Below, piece after piece: positions 23,020 to 35,178 of a stretch of DNA of 64,000 nt (positions are counted from its first letter, which is position 1; every line of letters begins with the position of its first letter). Origin of the DNA: Utricularia gibba (Eukaryota; Streptophyta; Magnoliopsida; Lamiales; Lentibulariaceae); contig NEEC01000011.1 in NCBI GenBank assembly GCA_002189035.1, forward strand, positions 3,224,001 to 3,288,000, in the 5' to 3' direction. The notes under the pieces were generated by a model. It did no database searches. It had not been told where the DNA came from and saw only the letters and a program-made list of their open reading frames with translations. The position numbers and the translations under genes were made by a program.

Positions 23020-25642
23020 TTACCTTTGCAGGTGGCGCAATGCACCGCAGTAGAGTGCATTGTCGGGTACAGGATTCACAGTCTTGTTGCTGGTATCCTC
23101 GGGGTTAACTATTCTCATGTAGGTTTCCTGGCCAAGATACCACCTGTCGAGATTTTCGCTCCTGAGATTCCAGACGCCCACGTTGTCTAGGGAAACATAC
23201 ACTGCAGTCCACCCTCCCACAAAGACCTGGGAAGAGATGGCCATTGAGATCAATGAACAAAACTGAACGAACCTCAATCAATCTTACCTGCACTGTGGAA
23301 CGGGATATTGCATCCCATCTGTTGTAAGAGCCTCTGCAGTTTTCATTCCATTCACCATATCCCATCCTGTAAGCAGACAATGTCAATCACCACTCTATGA
23401 TCAGATATACCGCAAGGTTATAATACTTGCGAAGCACATACCCAACCACAAAGAATGAATAACCATCAAGATGGAACGACTGAACAACAGTGTCATTGTT
23501 CTGCAGCACTATTTCTATGAACCCCTTGTATGTAGCATTGAAGATGGATACGTCCCTAGCAGGTGGCCGACCCAGAGGGTCAGTCGGGAAGTCCAGCTTG
23601 TAGGCACCCTTGACGTTGTATGCATCAGCAAGATTTATTGGGGTATCAGGGTTTACAAATGAAATTCCGTTATATGCAGCTCGTGACACCCCTCCAATCA
23701 ACATCGGAGATTGAATTCTGAGAAAATAAGCATCTGAGACATTGATGGATCCATAATGAAATGAACCTTGTGGATTGGGACGAGCCCCGCTTGCAGAACC
23801 ATTTTGCCTGATCCATGTTTCCTAAATGAGAACACATTATTGGACATGAAACAAATAAGGATCACGGATCCAGGTACCTGATGGATATGGCTTGATTCAG
23901 TGAATAAGATGTGTCATAGACATCATTCGGAGAGGGGGAAGTGGGCCGGATGCCGGTCCCTTGGAGTTGGAGTAATGCAGAACGGCAACACCAGTCACAC
24001 TCTGCCAAAGGGATTCGTTGACAAATCTCGCACTTGCTACAACGTAGTAGTCACTGGTTGCATTCTGGTCTGTGAAGAGAAGGAAGGAGTATGACTGGCC
24101 AACATGGATGTCCAAGCTACTGTAATTCTGCATTGTAGTGTAGTAGCCCTCTGTTTCTACCAAAAGCAAATTATGGTTCTGAATTCGAAAGTTCAAGCAA
24201 GTTGAAGTTCCCACATTATGCACTCTAAGACGATACGTTTTTCCTGCCAGGAGAAAGTACAGACCATAGTTTGCTAAGCTGAGCAATAACGAAGGCAGCA
24301 GTTGAAACTTTCAAAAACTTACCAGGATCCACGCTAAATGATTCATATTCAATGCCATATGGAACTAGAGTGGTGTTGTATCTATACGGGCCTTTTCCAT
24401 TAATCAGAACACCATCCGGCATGCCCAACTGGCTTCCATTGTCAAGTGCAGCCCTCAGGGCCTGATATCATAATGGAGGAGGCAAAATGATGCAGAGAGA
24501 TAGAAGAATGCATACAATTATAACAGATGAAATAGACTGCATCACCACCTACCGTATGATTACGAATATACCAGTCGCCAATAATTATAACTATTTCCCC
24601 GTCAGGGGTAGCAAAAGGAACCGGAATGATTTCTCGGTTCATGATAACAAAGGGGCCAAAACCACCAGAAGCTCTCTGCAGGTTCAATGACGGGAAGTAG
24701 AAGAAGCTACCAATCTGATCCTTAACCTGAAACTGATAGGTCCAGTTCCATCTTGGGGGTATTGGGCAGTTCGTTCCAAGAAGACCGTCCTGCCATGAGG
24801 AACGGCGGATTTGAATGCCAGGCCTAAGAAACAGAGCAATCATCTTCTCAGAGAAGTAGAAAGAGAGGAATATTATATTGCTCATAATCCACTAGTTTTT
24901 CCCACCATGTTACGAGTAGATTCTCGTTTAGCTTATTCTTGACATTCACCACAACGTTGTTATTGGTTGTGACATTAATAACAGGACCCGGGAACTTCTT
25001 GTTAACAGCAATAACCTACAAGCAGCAATCTGTAAGTATGAATTCGTAGCAAACGATCCAAATGATAAACCCACTGAATGAAATATCTAAAGCAGAAATG
25101 AAGAACAAAACAGTATCCATGTTCAATGGCCAACTAAGACAGAGACCAAATCATGTTGTAAACACATAGCACGGGAATATATTTCCAGGGCCACCCTTTA
25201 TGCAACAGTGAGTCCATCGTGGTCCTAACAAATAGCGAATCAGACAAGGTCCCCTTCTTATTCATCACTGTTGGGAATGAAACTGAGAGAAACCACTAAA
25301 TACATGGCATGAAAAGTTGTCAACTTTCTTCTCCGAGAATAAAAGCATAAAGTAAGAATCGCAGTAATCTAGACTGAAAAGCACCAGGAAGCAAGGTAGC
25401 TTTCCATTACATTTACGGAGAAAGTTGAACGAATGAGAACCCACTAAAAACTTAAACCAAGAATCGAAATTTGGACAAGCACGAAAAAAAAAAGAATGTG
25501 GCCATAATCGTTTGACCTGTTGAGGAACTCCAAGCGGAGAAACAATAGCGTAGGAGAACTCCAAGTCGAAGTACACAAACGGGTCGGCAGCAAAAGTAAC
25601 GCCGATCACCAAAGCAATGCAGATCCAGAACGAACACCCCAT
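23020..25642 (-). CDS. SKS2: SKU5-similar multicopper-oxidase-like protein, one frame break
   Basis: Secreted cupredoxin protein of the SKU5/SKS family, which affects directional growth and cell-wall integrity. Eight exons: 25642-25517, 25015-24906, 24823-24553, 24461-24323, 24243-23878, 23807-23442, 23366-23288 and 23226-23020. A signal peptide (WICIALVIGVTFAADP) is followed by three cupredoxin domains, with VTTNNNVVVNVKNKLNENLL, RRSSWQDGLLGTNCPIPP and ETWIRQ-type motifs. The usual oxidase HWHG site is replaced by TWPGIQ, as in other SKS proteins, so it is probably not an active oxidase. It ends CGALRHLQR with no GPI signal. In exon 5 a run of five C (forward G, 23934-23938) leaves the frame one base short: reading switches from GPLPP to a stop, while the expected SPNDVYDTSYSLNQAIS lies in the next frame. 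The missing base also explains the total of 1664 nt. Confidence 0.92.
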
Positions 25643-26559
25643 TGCGACGTCTCAGGCAATCAACACAGTCAACCAAGTTTCCGTTCCTAAGCCCCTGCCC
25701 TGCCCTCACGTAAGTTAAGACCGATCAGCCACCGAAATGCCAAGATTCTTGAATCACCGCCGTAAAAGTCGCAACAAAAAGTCTCCTTTTTTGTGGTATT
25801 CACAAAACAGAGAGGAAGTAGTAGTCTGGAGTACCCTCCAATCTCCGCGGCAGTTACGACGTTATTCTCTTTTGCAGGTGCAGACTTTCAACTTATTCTG
25901 CGCTCCACTGCGGCAGAGAGAGAGAGAGATAACGGAAGACGCACCGGCTACTCCCCCAGCCGGTCCGCGTTTCTCAACAACCCCAAAGCGTCTTGTATAA
26001 CTAACCCCCCGGCTACTGGCTAGAGGCGGTGGATCATTATTCATTCATTCACATTGTAGGGCGGGCGGGCGGCGGGGGATGTGGGCCCACCTCCCATAAT
26101 ATCCGGACGATGTGGGCCCCGGAACACTTATCGAGCCCAGCCGGTGCCAAAGATTCCTTTGCTTTCCATTTGTATCGAATGGCGTTTGGCGGCCGCCACC
26201 GGCCACAGTGCAGCATCATTCACGATCCGTACAATAACTCCACAGATCATGTCCATGCTTTTATTTGCCCTGGTCAACCATCCTGTCCCTTTTGTGCAAG
26301 TTTTTGTGCATCCAGAGTTGAAAAACAGATGACCCAGTGACGGCCGTGGTGCGTTGCCATGAGCAAAAGCTGAAGTTTCAACCTGCTGTGATGAATGACG
26401 CCTGCTGATTGCTTCACATGACTTTTAACACATTGTGAGATAGAGTTGGCTGTGCACAGTTTAGCGCATGAGCATTGCATTTGGAAAGGGGCTTCAGAGG
26501 GGATCAGATCAGCAAGCAACAGAGGGATGTGTCCGGGTCACGATGCCTTCTCCCTCCTT
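25643..26559. other. SKU5-similar promoter and spacer
   Basis: Contains the promoter and 5' UTR of the SKU5-similar gene (minus) and then anonymous sequence. The GA run GAGAGAGAGAGAGA lies near 25917-25930. No supported gene; open frames here on both strands lack domains. Confidence 0.5.
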
Positions 26560-26775
26560 TCAGGGGATGAATTTGACCCTTGATTGGTCGTTAAACGTCT
26601 TAGAAGCATAAGCCCACTCTGCTCGTAGCCCAATGTGGGAAGCCAGTTTATCATCATACAGTGTGGCCTGGCCTTCAACCCACGTTTGATCCTTGGCCTG
26701 TTGTCTGACGTGTCCGGCCCGTAGCTGGAGTCCACACGAGCCGGACACGGGGCTACATCCAGATCCCAGTGGCAT
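26560..26775 (-). pseudogene. Fragment of a second acid invertase gene
   Basis: Read on the minus strand, this stretch encodes IGLRAEWAYASKTFNDQS, a decayed match to [20 protein letters not shown] of the intact invertase next door (about 28480-28560). At the DNA level 26588-26610 and 28489-28511 share 21 of 23 bases. Upstream residues (a W in a KDQTWVEGQA context) could match the NRWTPDDPA region. Nothing else of the gene is recognisable around it, so it is a remnant of a tandem duplication or a gene-conversion scrap. No functional product is expected. Confidence 0.65.
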
Positions 26776-27369
26776 TCGATAGAGGTAAAATAGATTATTT
26801 ACAAATCAGCATTCAGCAACACTTTTAATTGGTCTGCGGAAAAGGAAAAAGGATATGGATGACGGAAGGGGCAGAGGAAATATGCAGACGCAACGAAGCA
26901 TGGTTAGGAATTGAAGCATTTACCTAAAAGTTAAATCCAATTCAGGAACGCCGTCCTTCGCCAAGATACCATCGAGTTGGTCTAAGCGTAGTCTAAATCT
27001 CCCATCCGGAAATCCTTCTCCGGCAGCAAACGACTCCGGAGAGATCGGATTCCAGCAACATGGCGATGGAAGCGTTGCGCCTCGTCCGCATGGTCAGACG
27101 GCGTAGCCTGGGAGGAACCGCCGTAAACATCGCCGGTCATCTAATGTCGGTTATGGATGGGAGAATTTGATTCGGAATCGGCGCGCGTTCGTTTAAACAA
27201 AGAAAATGCCAAAAAGAATCAGGAATTAAAGTAGCGGTGGAGGATTGGACACGTGGACAATTTTATCCATCCACTGAATGGGGCCCGCCTGTTCAAGCAA
27301 CAATGCACCAATGGGGATGTTTCTTTCTGGTTAGATTGAGCGCCGGTTAGCTCCGGGAACATGGTTGGT
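26776..27369. other. Spacer downstream of invertase
   Basis: Between the invertase stop and the invertase fragment. It may hold the 3' UTR of the intact gene. I looked for further invertase remnants and could not identify any by eye. Confidence 0.4.
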
Positions 27370-29723
27370 TCATCGACTCGGGGACACGTCCTCGCCGGCC
27401 TGATCCCACGTCAAAGTGTAGTCTTGAATTTCGGCCGATTTCATCTTCCAGATCTTCGCCGCCGCCCGCACTCCGGCTCGCGTCGCGTTGTTGAAAAGGA
27501 AGATGCCCAGGGGGCCATCTGCCGCTTCCGTCGGATAAACTCGGGAGGTGATCACTCTTCTTCCCCCCTGAGCAAAGCTCTCCACGATGGAATGGTCCAC
27601 CTACGCCGCAAACCCTTCAGATCTCTAACACAATTAGATCAATCTCAACACAGAGTCAACCTACCAGTGATCGAATGCTCATCTTCTCCCCTTTCAGCAC
27701 CGGGACGCTGCTCCCGTACACCACGTTATTCACGTCGGAAGAAGCCTTGGATGACCTGACAGAAGCAGCCATAGTTGTGAGCAGAGTTAAGCAAGCTTTT
27801 CAGAGTTGCGCCACTGAAATGCACACCTCAACTCGTCGGCGCAGAAATGGTACTCGATGCGGCCATCCGGCTGCTTGGCGATGTAGAAGTAGATGGGCGT
27901 TAACTCCGACAGGTGTCTGGAGGCGAGCACCACAATCCCAAAGGGCCCCAACGCTCCTCTACTGGCTGCGCCGCCGCTAGCCGGGCAGTTGTATCCGGAA
28001 GCATCTTCCGCATCCACCGCTTCAATCGATGGTTCCACCATTTCGAAAGACACCTCTATATCCAACTGCAGAAACCAGTTTCATTACGTTACAAGAGTTG
28101 CTTCTTGGCACCCTGCACCAAAACTGTCTTCTATTCCAAAAAGTATTTAATGAACCTGCGATGCGGCGGAGCCGACATGGAGAGGCACCATGGAACCAGG
28201 TTCAAGCATCACATTCGTGAATTCAAAAAGCTCCCCTCTCAACTTCTCCACCTCCTCCACTGGCCATTGTAGGAGATTTGTCCCTGTTTTTTGATCAAAC
28301 TGGACGGTTCTTGGTATGGACTGCATCCAGAGAACAGATACACAATGCGTCAGCTGGGTAGTGTTCACAAGCGTACAGAAATCAGTTTTTCATGTTACCT
28401 GAACAGAAGCCCAGCCCTTGATGATATCAACACTTTCAGCATCGGTTTCTCTGATCCAACCCACAAAATCCTCCTGTTTTTGTTCTGATCGTAAAACGTC
28501 TTGGAAGCATAGTACTCACCGTAGTCGTATCTCAGACCAATCCCCGCGTCGGAAGCCGGGTCGTCCGGCGTCCACCGGTTCGCTGCCGCATCGTATGTCC
28601 CCAAGGCATAGTAATCGTGCTTATCATCATCCAAGCTCACCTTCAACACATGTTTGACCCCAGGCCCGTTTGCCGATGTATCCAATCCGTGGTGGGAATC
28701 AACAAGAACGGGTAGAAATCGATGCACTCCCACATACCCGTACCCGGAACCGCGTGCAAGTATCCATCCAGAAGCTCGTACTCCACGAAATCGGAGGTCT
28801 CGTAAACGAGGGCTATCCCCGTCTTGTTGATCTTAGACCCGATCGTGATCCGCCACTTTTCACCGCCAGGCGCGAGCCACGCCGTGGTGGGATCCCTAAA
28901 GTCCTTTTTCCCGATCCCGGGCGGAGGGGTGAGGACGGGATTCGCGGGGTGCTTCACCCACTGGAGGAGAAGCGGGTCGGAGAGGTTAGCCGGGATAGCA
29001 AGACATTGGACCTGAACGACGTCGTGGGTGTCGCCGGTGTAGAGCATTACGATTCGCCCGTCGGGGAGGATGGTGGCAGATCCCGTCCATACGCCATTGA
29101 CATCGTAGGAGTGGTCGGGAACCATAGCGTAGGGAAGATGGAGCCAGTGGATGAGATCCCTTGAGACGGCGTGGCCCCAGGTGATATTGCCCCACACGGC
29201 GGCGTCCTGATTGTACTGGTAGAACAGGTGATACCATCCCTTGTGATACAACGGACCTAACAATGAGACAGAATTCGAATTCAAATCAAAGCACCCGGAT
29301 AAAGAGGATTGAGACATGTTGACTGGAACTTACCATTAGGATCTGACGCCGGGAATGGAAATGCCGAGAAAGAAGCAAAAAAAGAGGGTTAGCGAAACTC
29401 ATCCCAGACAGATATTCCTAAGAAATACTTTCCAATTACCAACCATTCATCCAATTCTTGTGGGGCTGAAAGTGGAATGCCGTCCTTTGCCAATTCAGGA
29501 TCTGATTGCTCCACCCGAAGGAGGCCGAATCTCGCCGCAGGAAGACCTTCTCCGACACTCCCTGCGCCGGCCCTCTGGACTCCGGTCGGTTCGAATCGAA
29601 TTCCAGAATAACGGTGAGCAATAGGAAGGATGCCAGCAAAATGCAGATCAGGAACCTTCTCTTCCGGGGCGCCGCCGTGTGAGCGTAGTGAGCTTCCAGG
29701 TCATCTGCCAGAGCGCCGCCCAT
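27370..29723 (-). CDS. Vacuolar-type acid invertase (beta-fructofuranosidase, GH32), two frame breaks
   Basis: Hydrolyses sucrose to glucose and fructose in the vacuole. Seven exons: 29723-29444, 29342-29334, 29256-28399, 28320-28156, 28065-27827, 27755-27665 and 27600-27370. Exon 2 is the classic 9 nt mini-exon that supplies DPN of the WMNDPNG catalytic motif. The N-terminus has a basic tail and one membrane segment ([17 protein letters not shown]), as in vacuolar forms. FRDPTTAW and WECIDFYPV follow; the hydrophobic residue before DFYPV, rather than Pro, is the vacuolar-type signature. Exon 3 lacks two bases: near 28710-28712 (FYPV reads FYPF and then shifts) and near 28460-28462 (RRILWGWIRE reads RRILWVGSE). 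After both, the expected protein continues. Adding two bases makes all phases agree. Either assembly errors or a recent pseudogene. Confidence 0.9.
29334..29342 (-). other. Invertase 9 nt mini-exon
   Basis: The nine bases ATCCTAATG (minus strand) are flanked by CAG and GTAAG. Joined to G before and GT after, they encode Asp-Pro-Asn, the heart of the catalytic DPNG motif. This is one of the smallest known plant exons and is conserved in plant invertase genes. Confidence 0.92.
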
Positions 29724-30594
29724 CTCGTAGCGAGCGTATCCTCCCGAACAACACACACACCCAGAGAGACAGAAGAGAAAAGGCGTCACTTGGATGCCAG
29801 AAACCCCCGCCTCAACCACTATATAAATAAATTCGTCCCGTTAAATAAATAATATTTTACTCACTTGTGGATAAATATTTATTTTTTTAAAAAAAAAGGA
29901 CCAAAAATGATGAACATAACATGTGGTGGACAGCTCTCTTCCGCTGTCCGCCAGACTGAAAATATCACCACACTACTCCATGCCCTTGATTGGAGGATTG
30001 GCGTAAATTTTTTGATCTATTTTTTATTTTTTTAAAAAAATTATAAAGAATAAATTATTAGAAAAAAAAGACAGCCACTGGATAAAATAACACAACTTAC
30101 TGGTCATTTTTAAAAATTAACAATTCTGGCTCTTTACCAATTTTTTACTGATTTTTAAAAGGATGGTTAATTTGTTAATAATCTCCAACTTACAACTTGA
30201 TTTGATATCAAAAAATATCTTTTATTAAATATGTCTGATACGTCAAAATTTGAGAATTAAATATGACAATGAAAATGTTTATATCATTTTCATCAATCAT
30301 ACCAATTTTCAAAATAGTGAAGATGTATGCTCGATCTTCAAATGAAATGAAAGTGGGAGTGGTATGATTTTAGAAGATTGGTGAGATAAAGCACGAGTAA
30401 AAAGGGAGAGTTTTTATTGAAAGAGAAGTGGACACACGCCATGCCATGCCATCTCTTCTTCTTCGTGTATGTACACTGAAACCAGGTGAAAGAAAAAAAG
30501 GAGGGGGTGTTGAAGAAGATGAGTCCTCCCATGGCGGGGTGGGCTGGCTCCCTCGCCCTCTCTACAAATTACAACACCAGGAGTAGTGTAGTGG
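29724..30594. other. AT-rich spacer: invertase promoter and RIN 3' region
   Basis: The part from 29825 to 30330 is AT-rich, with no coding-like frame. It should include the invertase promoter (right of 29723) and the 3' UTR of the RING gene. No repeat structure was identified. Confidence 0.5.
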
Positions 30595-33500
30595 TCACCT
30601 TTGCAGAAGATTATTCACAGTCACCACCACCGAGTTTGTTCTCTGCAGATCCTGCACCACAAAAACCCCCACGCTCGTTTCTCGAGTTTGCAAACTGAGG
30701 CACCAAAAGGGACATGATGTACCTGTAGTATGGTGTTCTCATCGACATGGGGAAGTACTTCCCGGACTGTAGCAGCCATGGCGAGGATGTTTGGTGATGG
30801 AACGGACCTCCCTCTGGGATGCTGCGCTGAGGGGACGCCAGGGGTGGTGGTGTTGGATGCACTGGTGCTGGCTTGGGAGGGGCTGGGAGGAAATAGGCTC
30901 CATGATGTGTCTTCAAGGGCGGTTTGGGCGTATGTTTCACCCACCGCCGCGAGCTGCCGCATTACCATCTGAACTCGGCTGAACCCCGATGGCCCAAGTC
31001 CGCCGCCATCCAACGCCAGCCATCTGGAGTCCACTCCCCTCCGGCTGCATGCAGCAAACACTAACTATTACTACAAGAGACTGGGATCTGTAAACGAGCA
31101 TCGCATAGAAACACAGACCCCCAGTCATTCATCTCTGCGTTCTGAGACTGGCTGGGAAATTCAGCATGGCCAGCCAGATTCTGCCTGTCAAGTCCGGCGC
31201 TGATTTGGCGAGCAAGCTCCTCGTCTCTTGAAGTGTCTGGTGCCATGTGAGCACTCGTCCCATCTGCTGGTCTGTTTGTGAGCGGTTTCCGGCAAGTGGG
31301 GCATGAGTAACTCTCGCTTAAACCTTGGTCCAACCTGCCATTGGCCACCCCGCTTCAGTTCGTGCAAAACCAGAGCAAATGCACATATTCATAACAGCCA
31401 AAACATACCAAGATCTCAAGCACACGAGATGGAACAGATGTTTGCAGGGTAGTTTCTTTGCCTTGGCCATCGGTTCCTAAGGGATTCGTCGTTTGAAACA
31501 CACCATTGAATAATGCAAAGCAGTAAACCAGGGAGGAAAAAAAAAAGAAAACTTTGGAAGTAGTATTACCCTACAGATCGCACACTCATCATTGTATATA
31601 TGAAGCTCTTCAGACGTAGCATCAGGCAGTGCTCCATGGAGTGTTCCTAGAGCAATTCGCAGTTTGATGAATCCTTTACCACGTTTCACCAATGCGGACA
31701 AAAGGGCCTAAAAGCAGCGGTTGAACTTTGAGCGAGAGAAGGAAATGAAGAGAACACAGAAATAACCATTGAAAATTACACGGATGTTTAGGAAAAGGAT
31801 TGCATCAACAATGTGGAATGCCATTCCGTGAAGCCACCAGATGTGCACGTAATGTGCAAGGGCCATGATCATTGTCATAATGTCCAGGAAAAAACCCAAG
31901 TCCCGGACAAGGACGCCTTTGCATTCTCCTATCAAACCTTTTTATCAAAAGAACACCACAGTGGTCAACATATGCAGACCCCAATAGGGAATCAAATATA
32001 AGTTATGACATGTGTCGGCAAGTCTTGACACAGAATGCTCAAAAGTCCGAGTAAAGGTTGGATAAACAGAGATTCTAGCCAGTAGCTCATTAAACTTCAT
32101 TATCAGTGAACAGATTTATAGAATTCTAAGAAGAAACAATAATAAAAATTGCTGACACAAACATGAATATGCTCCATTAACGTTAAGAAATTTTGCAATG
32201 TCATGCCTTTAGATGCCAGAAACACAAAATACCTCCAGGGGTGATACCAAATATTTTAGAGAATCGGCATTTCATGATTCCTGACGTAGAGTGATGCCAT
32301 ATCTCAAGTAACTGAAATCCGTGGACCATAATGGCCTACACTTAAGTTAATTAACTGTTAGTAATGTAAAACCGCCATTATTTCTGTCTAATATTTCTGC
32401 GCAAGGCAGAATTACCTGCAGCGTCTCAAAAGCAATACTACAAGGTTCAAAAAATAACAACAAGTATATTGGTGAGCTTGCTTCTCTGTATATTGTGAGG
32501 CACAACACTATCCTGCAACATGAACCACAACTAAGCCAGAAAATCTAGAATACCACCACAAAAAAGTGAGAAAGCTGCATTTTTTTTTACTTTAAAAATT
32601 GCAAATCCTTCAGCAATAAGCCATAAACATGATTAAGTACTCCAGAAAGCCATATAGTATTTCTAAGTCTAGATTTTGAAAGAATGAATTACAAAAACAC
32701 CAAATGAACAAGAAAATACAGAAAGTAAAAATAAATGTAAGTACCAGAGCATGTCTAAGCAGAAGACTAGTAACAGAGCAGAATATACACGAAAATATGC
32801 CCAAGGAGTAACAGAAGGGCATGCATTCAACCGCTCAAGCCTGTCTCTCGCCAATGCTTGAAACATCTGCCATATGTGCCAAGGATTAATTTGCACAAGT
32901 ACACATTGACCATAGAGTATCAAAAGCTTCTTCAAAACATCAAACAGAACCTTAAGAAAACAAAGCAAGATCAACCAAGTTGACCACAACCCTGCCTGGA
33001 ATACTGCTGGTGGAACAACTAATGGTAGGAACGTTCCCTGCACATTACCCGTTAAAAGTTAGCCAACAACATCGGAAGCATTTACATTTATATTGGTGTT
33101 TAGCCACATCAATTAAATTTGCTTTTGGAAAGAATAAAATTAAGATCAGGCAGGTTGGCAATCAATACTGGTCACAGCAAAATAAAGGGCCTAAGACAAC
33201 CCACAGATTTCAAAATAACATAGGCATATGATCTGTAAGTCGGATAAAAACTCAAACCTGTCAATTTAAAGATGTATTTAAAAACAGGTATCAACTAGGT
33301 AATAGTTTGAGGAACTGAGGAATGCATGCGTATGTTACCTTGTAAATGATGTAATTAACAAGGCGCTCAAGCATTTTCCGGATCTCGGATGTGTACAGCT
33401 CTGAAAAAAATATTTTCTGCATACAAGAGAGGCATGAATCCGGAAACCATACAGCTTGCTCTCTTTGAATCTCTATGTAGAAATATGTGAACCGTACCTT

Positions 33501-33737
33501 TAAACACAGAATTACTGAGATAACTAAGTTTACTGAAAAACTAGCTATCAGTGTGAGAGTTGTACATGAACTGGATATTGTGTCCCAGACATGGCTTGGA
33601 CTTTCGAGGTTAACATGGCCGTTAATCAAAATGTCATCCAACCTATATTTTCCAAGTAACTTTTCTCTCCAATGCAGAAGGCCCACAAGACTCAGAGTGG
33701 TACAAACCACAGAGATGGACAAGAGGTTTACACCCAT
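30595..33737 (-). CDS. RIN3: RIN2/RIN3-type membrane RING E3 ubiquitin ligase (gp78/HRD1-like)
   Basis: Multi-pass membrane E3 ligase; Arabidopsis RIN2 and RIN3 bind the immune receptor RPM1 and promote its hypersensitive response. Twelve exons sum to 1686 nt (561 residues): 33737-33498, 33416-33339, 33037-32951, 32866-32745, 32512-32416, 32335-32233, 31937-31780, 31707-31570, 31476-31409, 31334-31119, 31044-30723 and 30651-30595. Several hydrophobic helices (LLSISVVCTTLSLVGLLH, FLPLVVPPAVFQAGLW, LALVF-type segments) precede a RING-H2 domain: DECAICREPMAKAKKLPC, KHLFHLVCLRSW, then YSCPTCRKPL. A C-terminal CUE-like helix (ILAMAATVREVLPHVDENTI) and DLQRTNSVVVTVNNLLQR, then TGA, match RIN proteins. 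I start at MGVNLLSIS; an in-frame upstream extension exists but is not typical. It is divergent from NOA1. Confidence 0.94.
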
Positions 33738-35178
33738 GGGGAAATATGAAGCCTTTTCACCAGCACCGAAGTCCCAAAAAATCATGAGAGCGAACTTGGC
33801 ATTATCCTCTACCCACAAAAAAAGATATACAATACCATCAGTTGATATTGAATTTTAAAGTATTGGATTGCCTACAATGTCAACGATTTTGTAAAACAAG
33901 AACAGCAGTTTCAATTAGAAGTTTATAAAGTCCACAGAGATGCACAAGAAATGGGATACAAGTGGCCGTTAATAGTGGTTTAATCAGGAATCCTCGCCAC
34001 TCCATACATGAACTACCGTTAAAGTTGAATCAACCAATGGAGCAGCAACCGACATCCCAAAAATGATCCGATAATTTATCAGCAGCTTTCTACAAGAAGA
34101 CATCATATATCCAGGACGAGGATGCGCGTCAAACCCTAATATTGAATGCGAAATACCATCAGGAATTCGGGAAATCAAGAAAGAACAACCGCCAGGACAC
34201 GGGAAACTAATTGGGTTGCCGGAGCGTGATGAAAGGTCAAGAAAAGAACAAAATCAGCAACAGAGTCATCAGCCCATGAAGCAACCACCAAGACATCAAT
34301 GAAAGAAAAGCATCAAGGCAACCGCTTTAGCCCAAGTCCCGTGAGAATTACCATGAGCGATTTGAAGGCATCGGCGTTGAAGTTGCAATCTTTGAATCCT
34401 TTTTCTCTTACCCAGAAAACAGAAAGCAGAGTTTCCGCGAGAGAATAAAGAAACGAAAATTACAGTTGAGTTTCGGTATATTCATTCCCCCAAAAATATC
34501 TCTTGAGCCTATTAAACGACATTGCGCATTTGCATATTCTTAATCCTCCCATTATTTTATCTTGCTCATGTTATTTGACATTTTTCCGAAAAGCCAAAGA
34601 GAAACATTCGCACAGTGCAGCTCCTAATGCTAGGAGTCGAAAATTCTTTGGAAAATTTAATGTGCGCGGAGAATTCCGGTCAAGATAGTAGCTTTCCGAA
34701 TGGATCAATCATCTTGACTAAGCTCCGGCCTCCGGAGTTGAAAGCCTGATTTTTGTTAACTTGGGGTAGATAGATCGAACGATTTGGGGCAGAAATGGAC
34801 GAAAAGAGCAGTTTTTTTTTTGTTCGCCTAAGTGTTCTATCGACATTTCTCCTGTATCGACGAAGTCATTTATGGATTTCGTTTCAGTGCGAAGCGTGTG
34901 GATGAATAACACCGCAAGCTGCGGTAGGATTCATGATCATCAACTGACGATGATAGCTCTGATCACAAAACATAGCTTGTGCGTTGGGGACGAGGTCGGA
35001 GAACAAGAATACAGTGGGATGTTTTTTTTTTTTTTTTTTTTTCAATGGCGAGAATAGAGTACAGTAGGTGTGATAGTTTTTCCTTGACATCATGTTCCCA
35101 AATCACCCCCCCTCTTGCTTAGGGTCGCCCCATCGACCATTTTACTACAACGCTTCCCCGAAGTCATCATCGTCTTCC
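33738..35178. other. Bidirectional promoter region between RIN3 and NOA1
   Basis: 1.44 kb between divergent start codons. A frame on the minus strand at 33984-34178 (containing KLLINYRIIFGMSVAAPLVD) could be 5' UTR sequence or a first exon, but I cannot join it. A T-tract of about 20 lies at 35023-35042. An in-frame ATG at 35092 would extend NOA1 by 29 residues. Confidence 0.5.

Noticed and set aside
33984-34178. Possible first exon of RIN3 (KLLINYRIIFGMSVAAPLVD)
   Set aside because: No in-frame donor or acceptor links it to the MGVNLLSIS start, and RIN proteins normally begin there.
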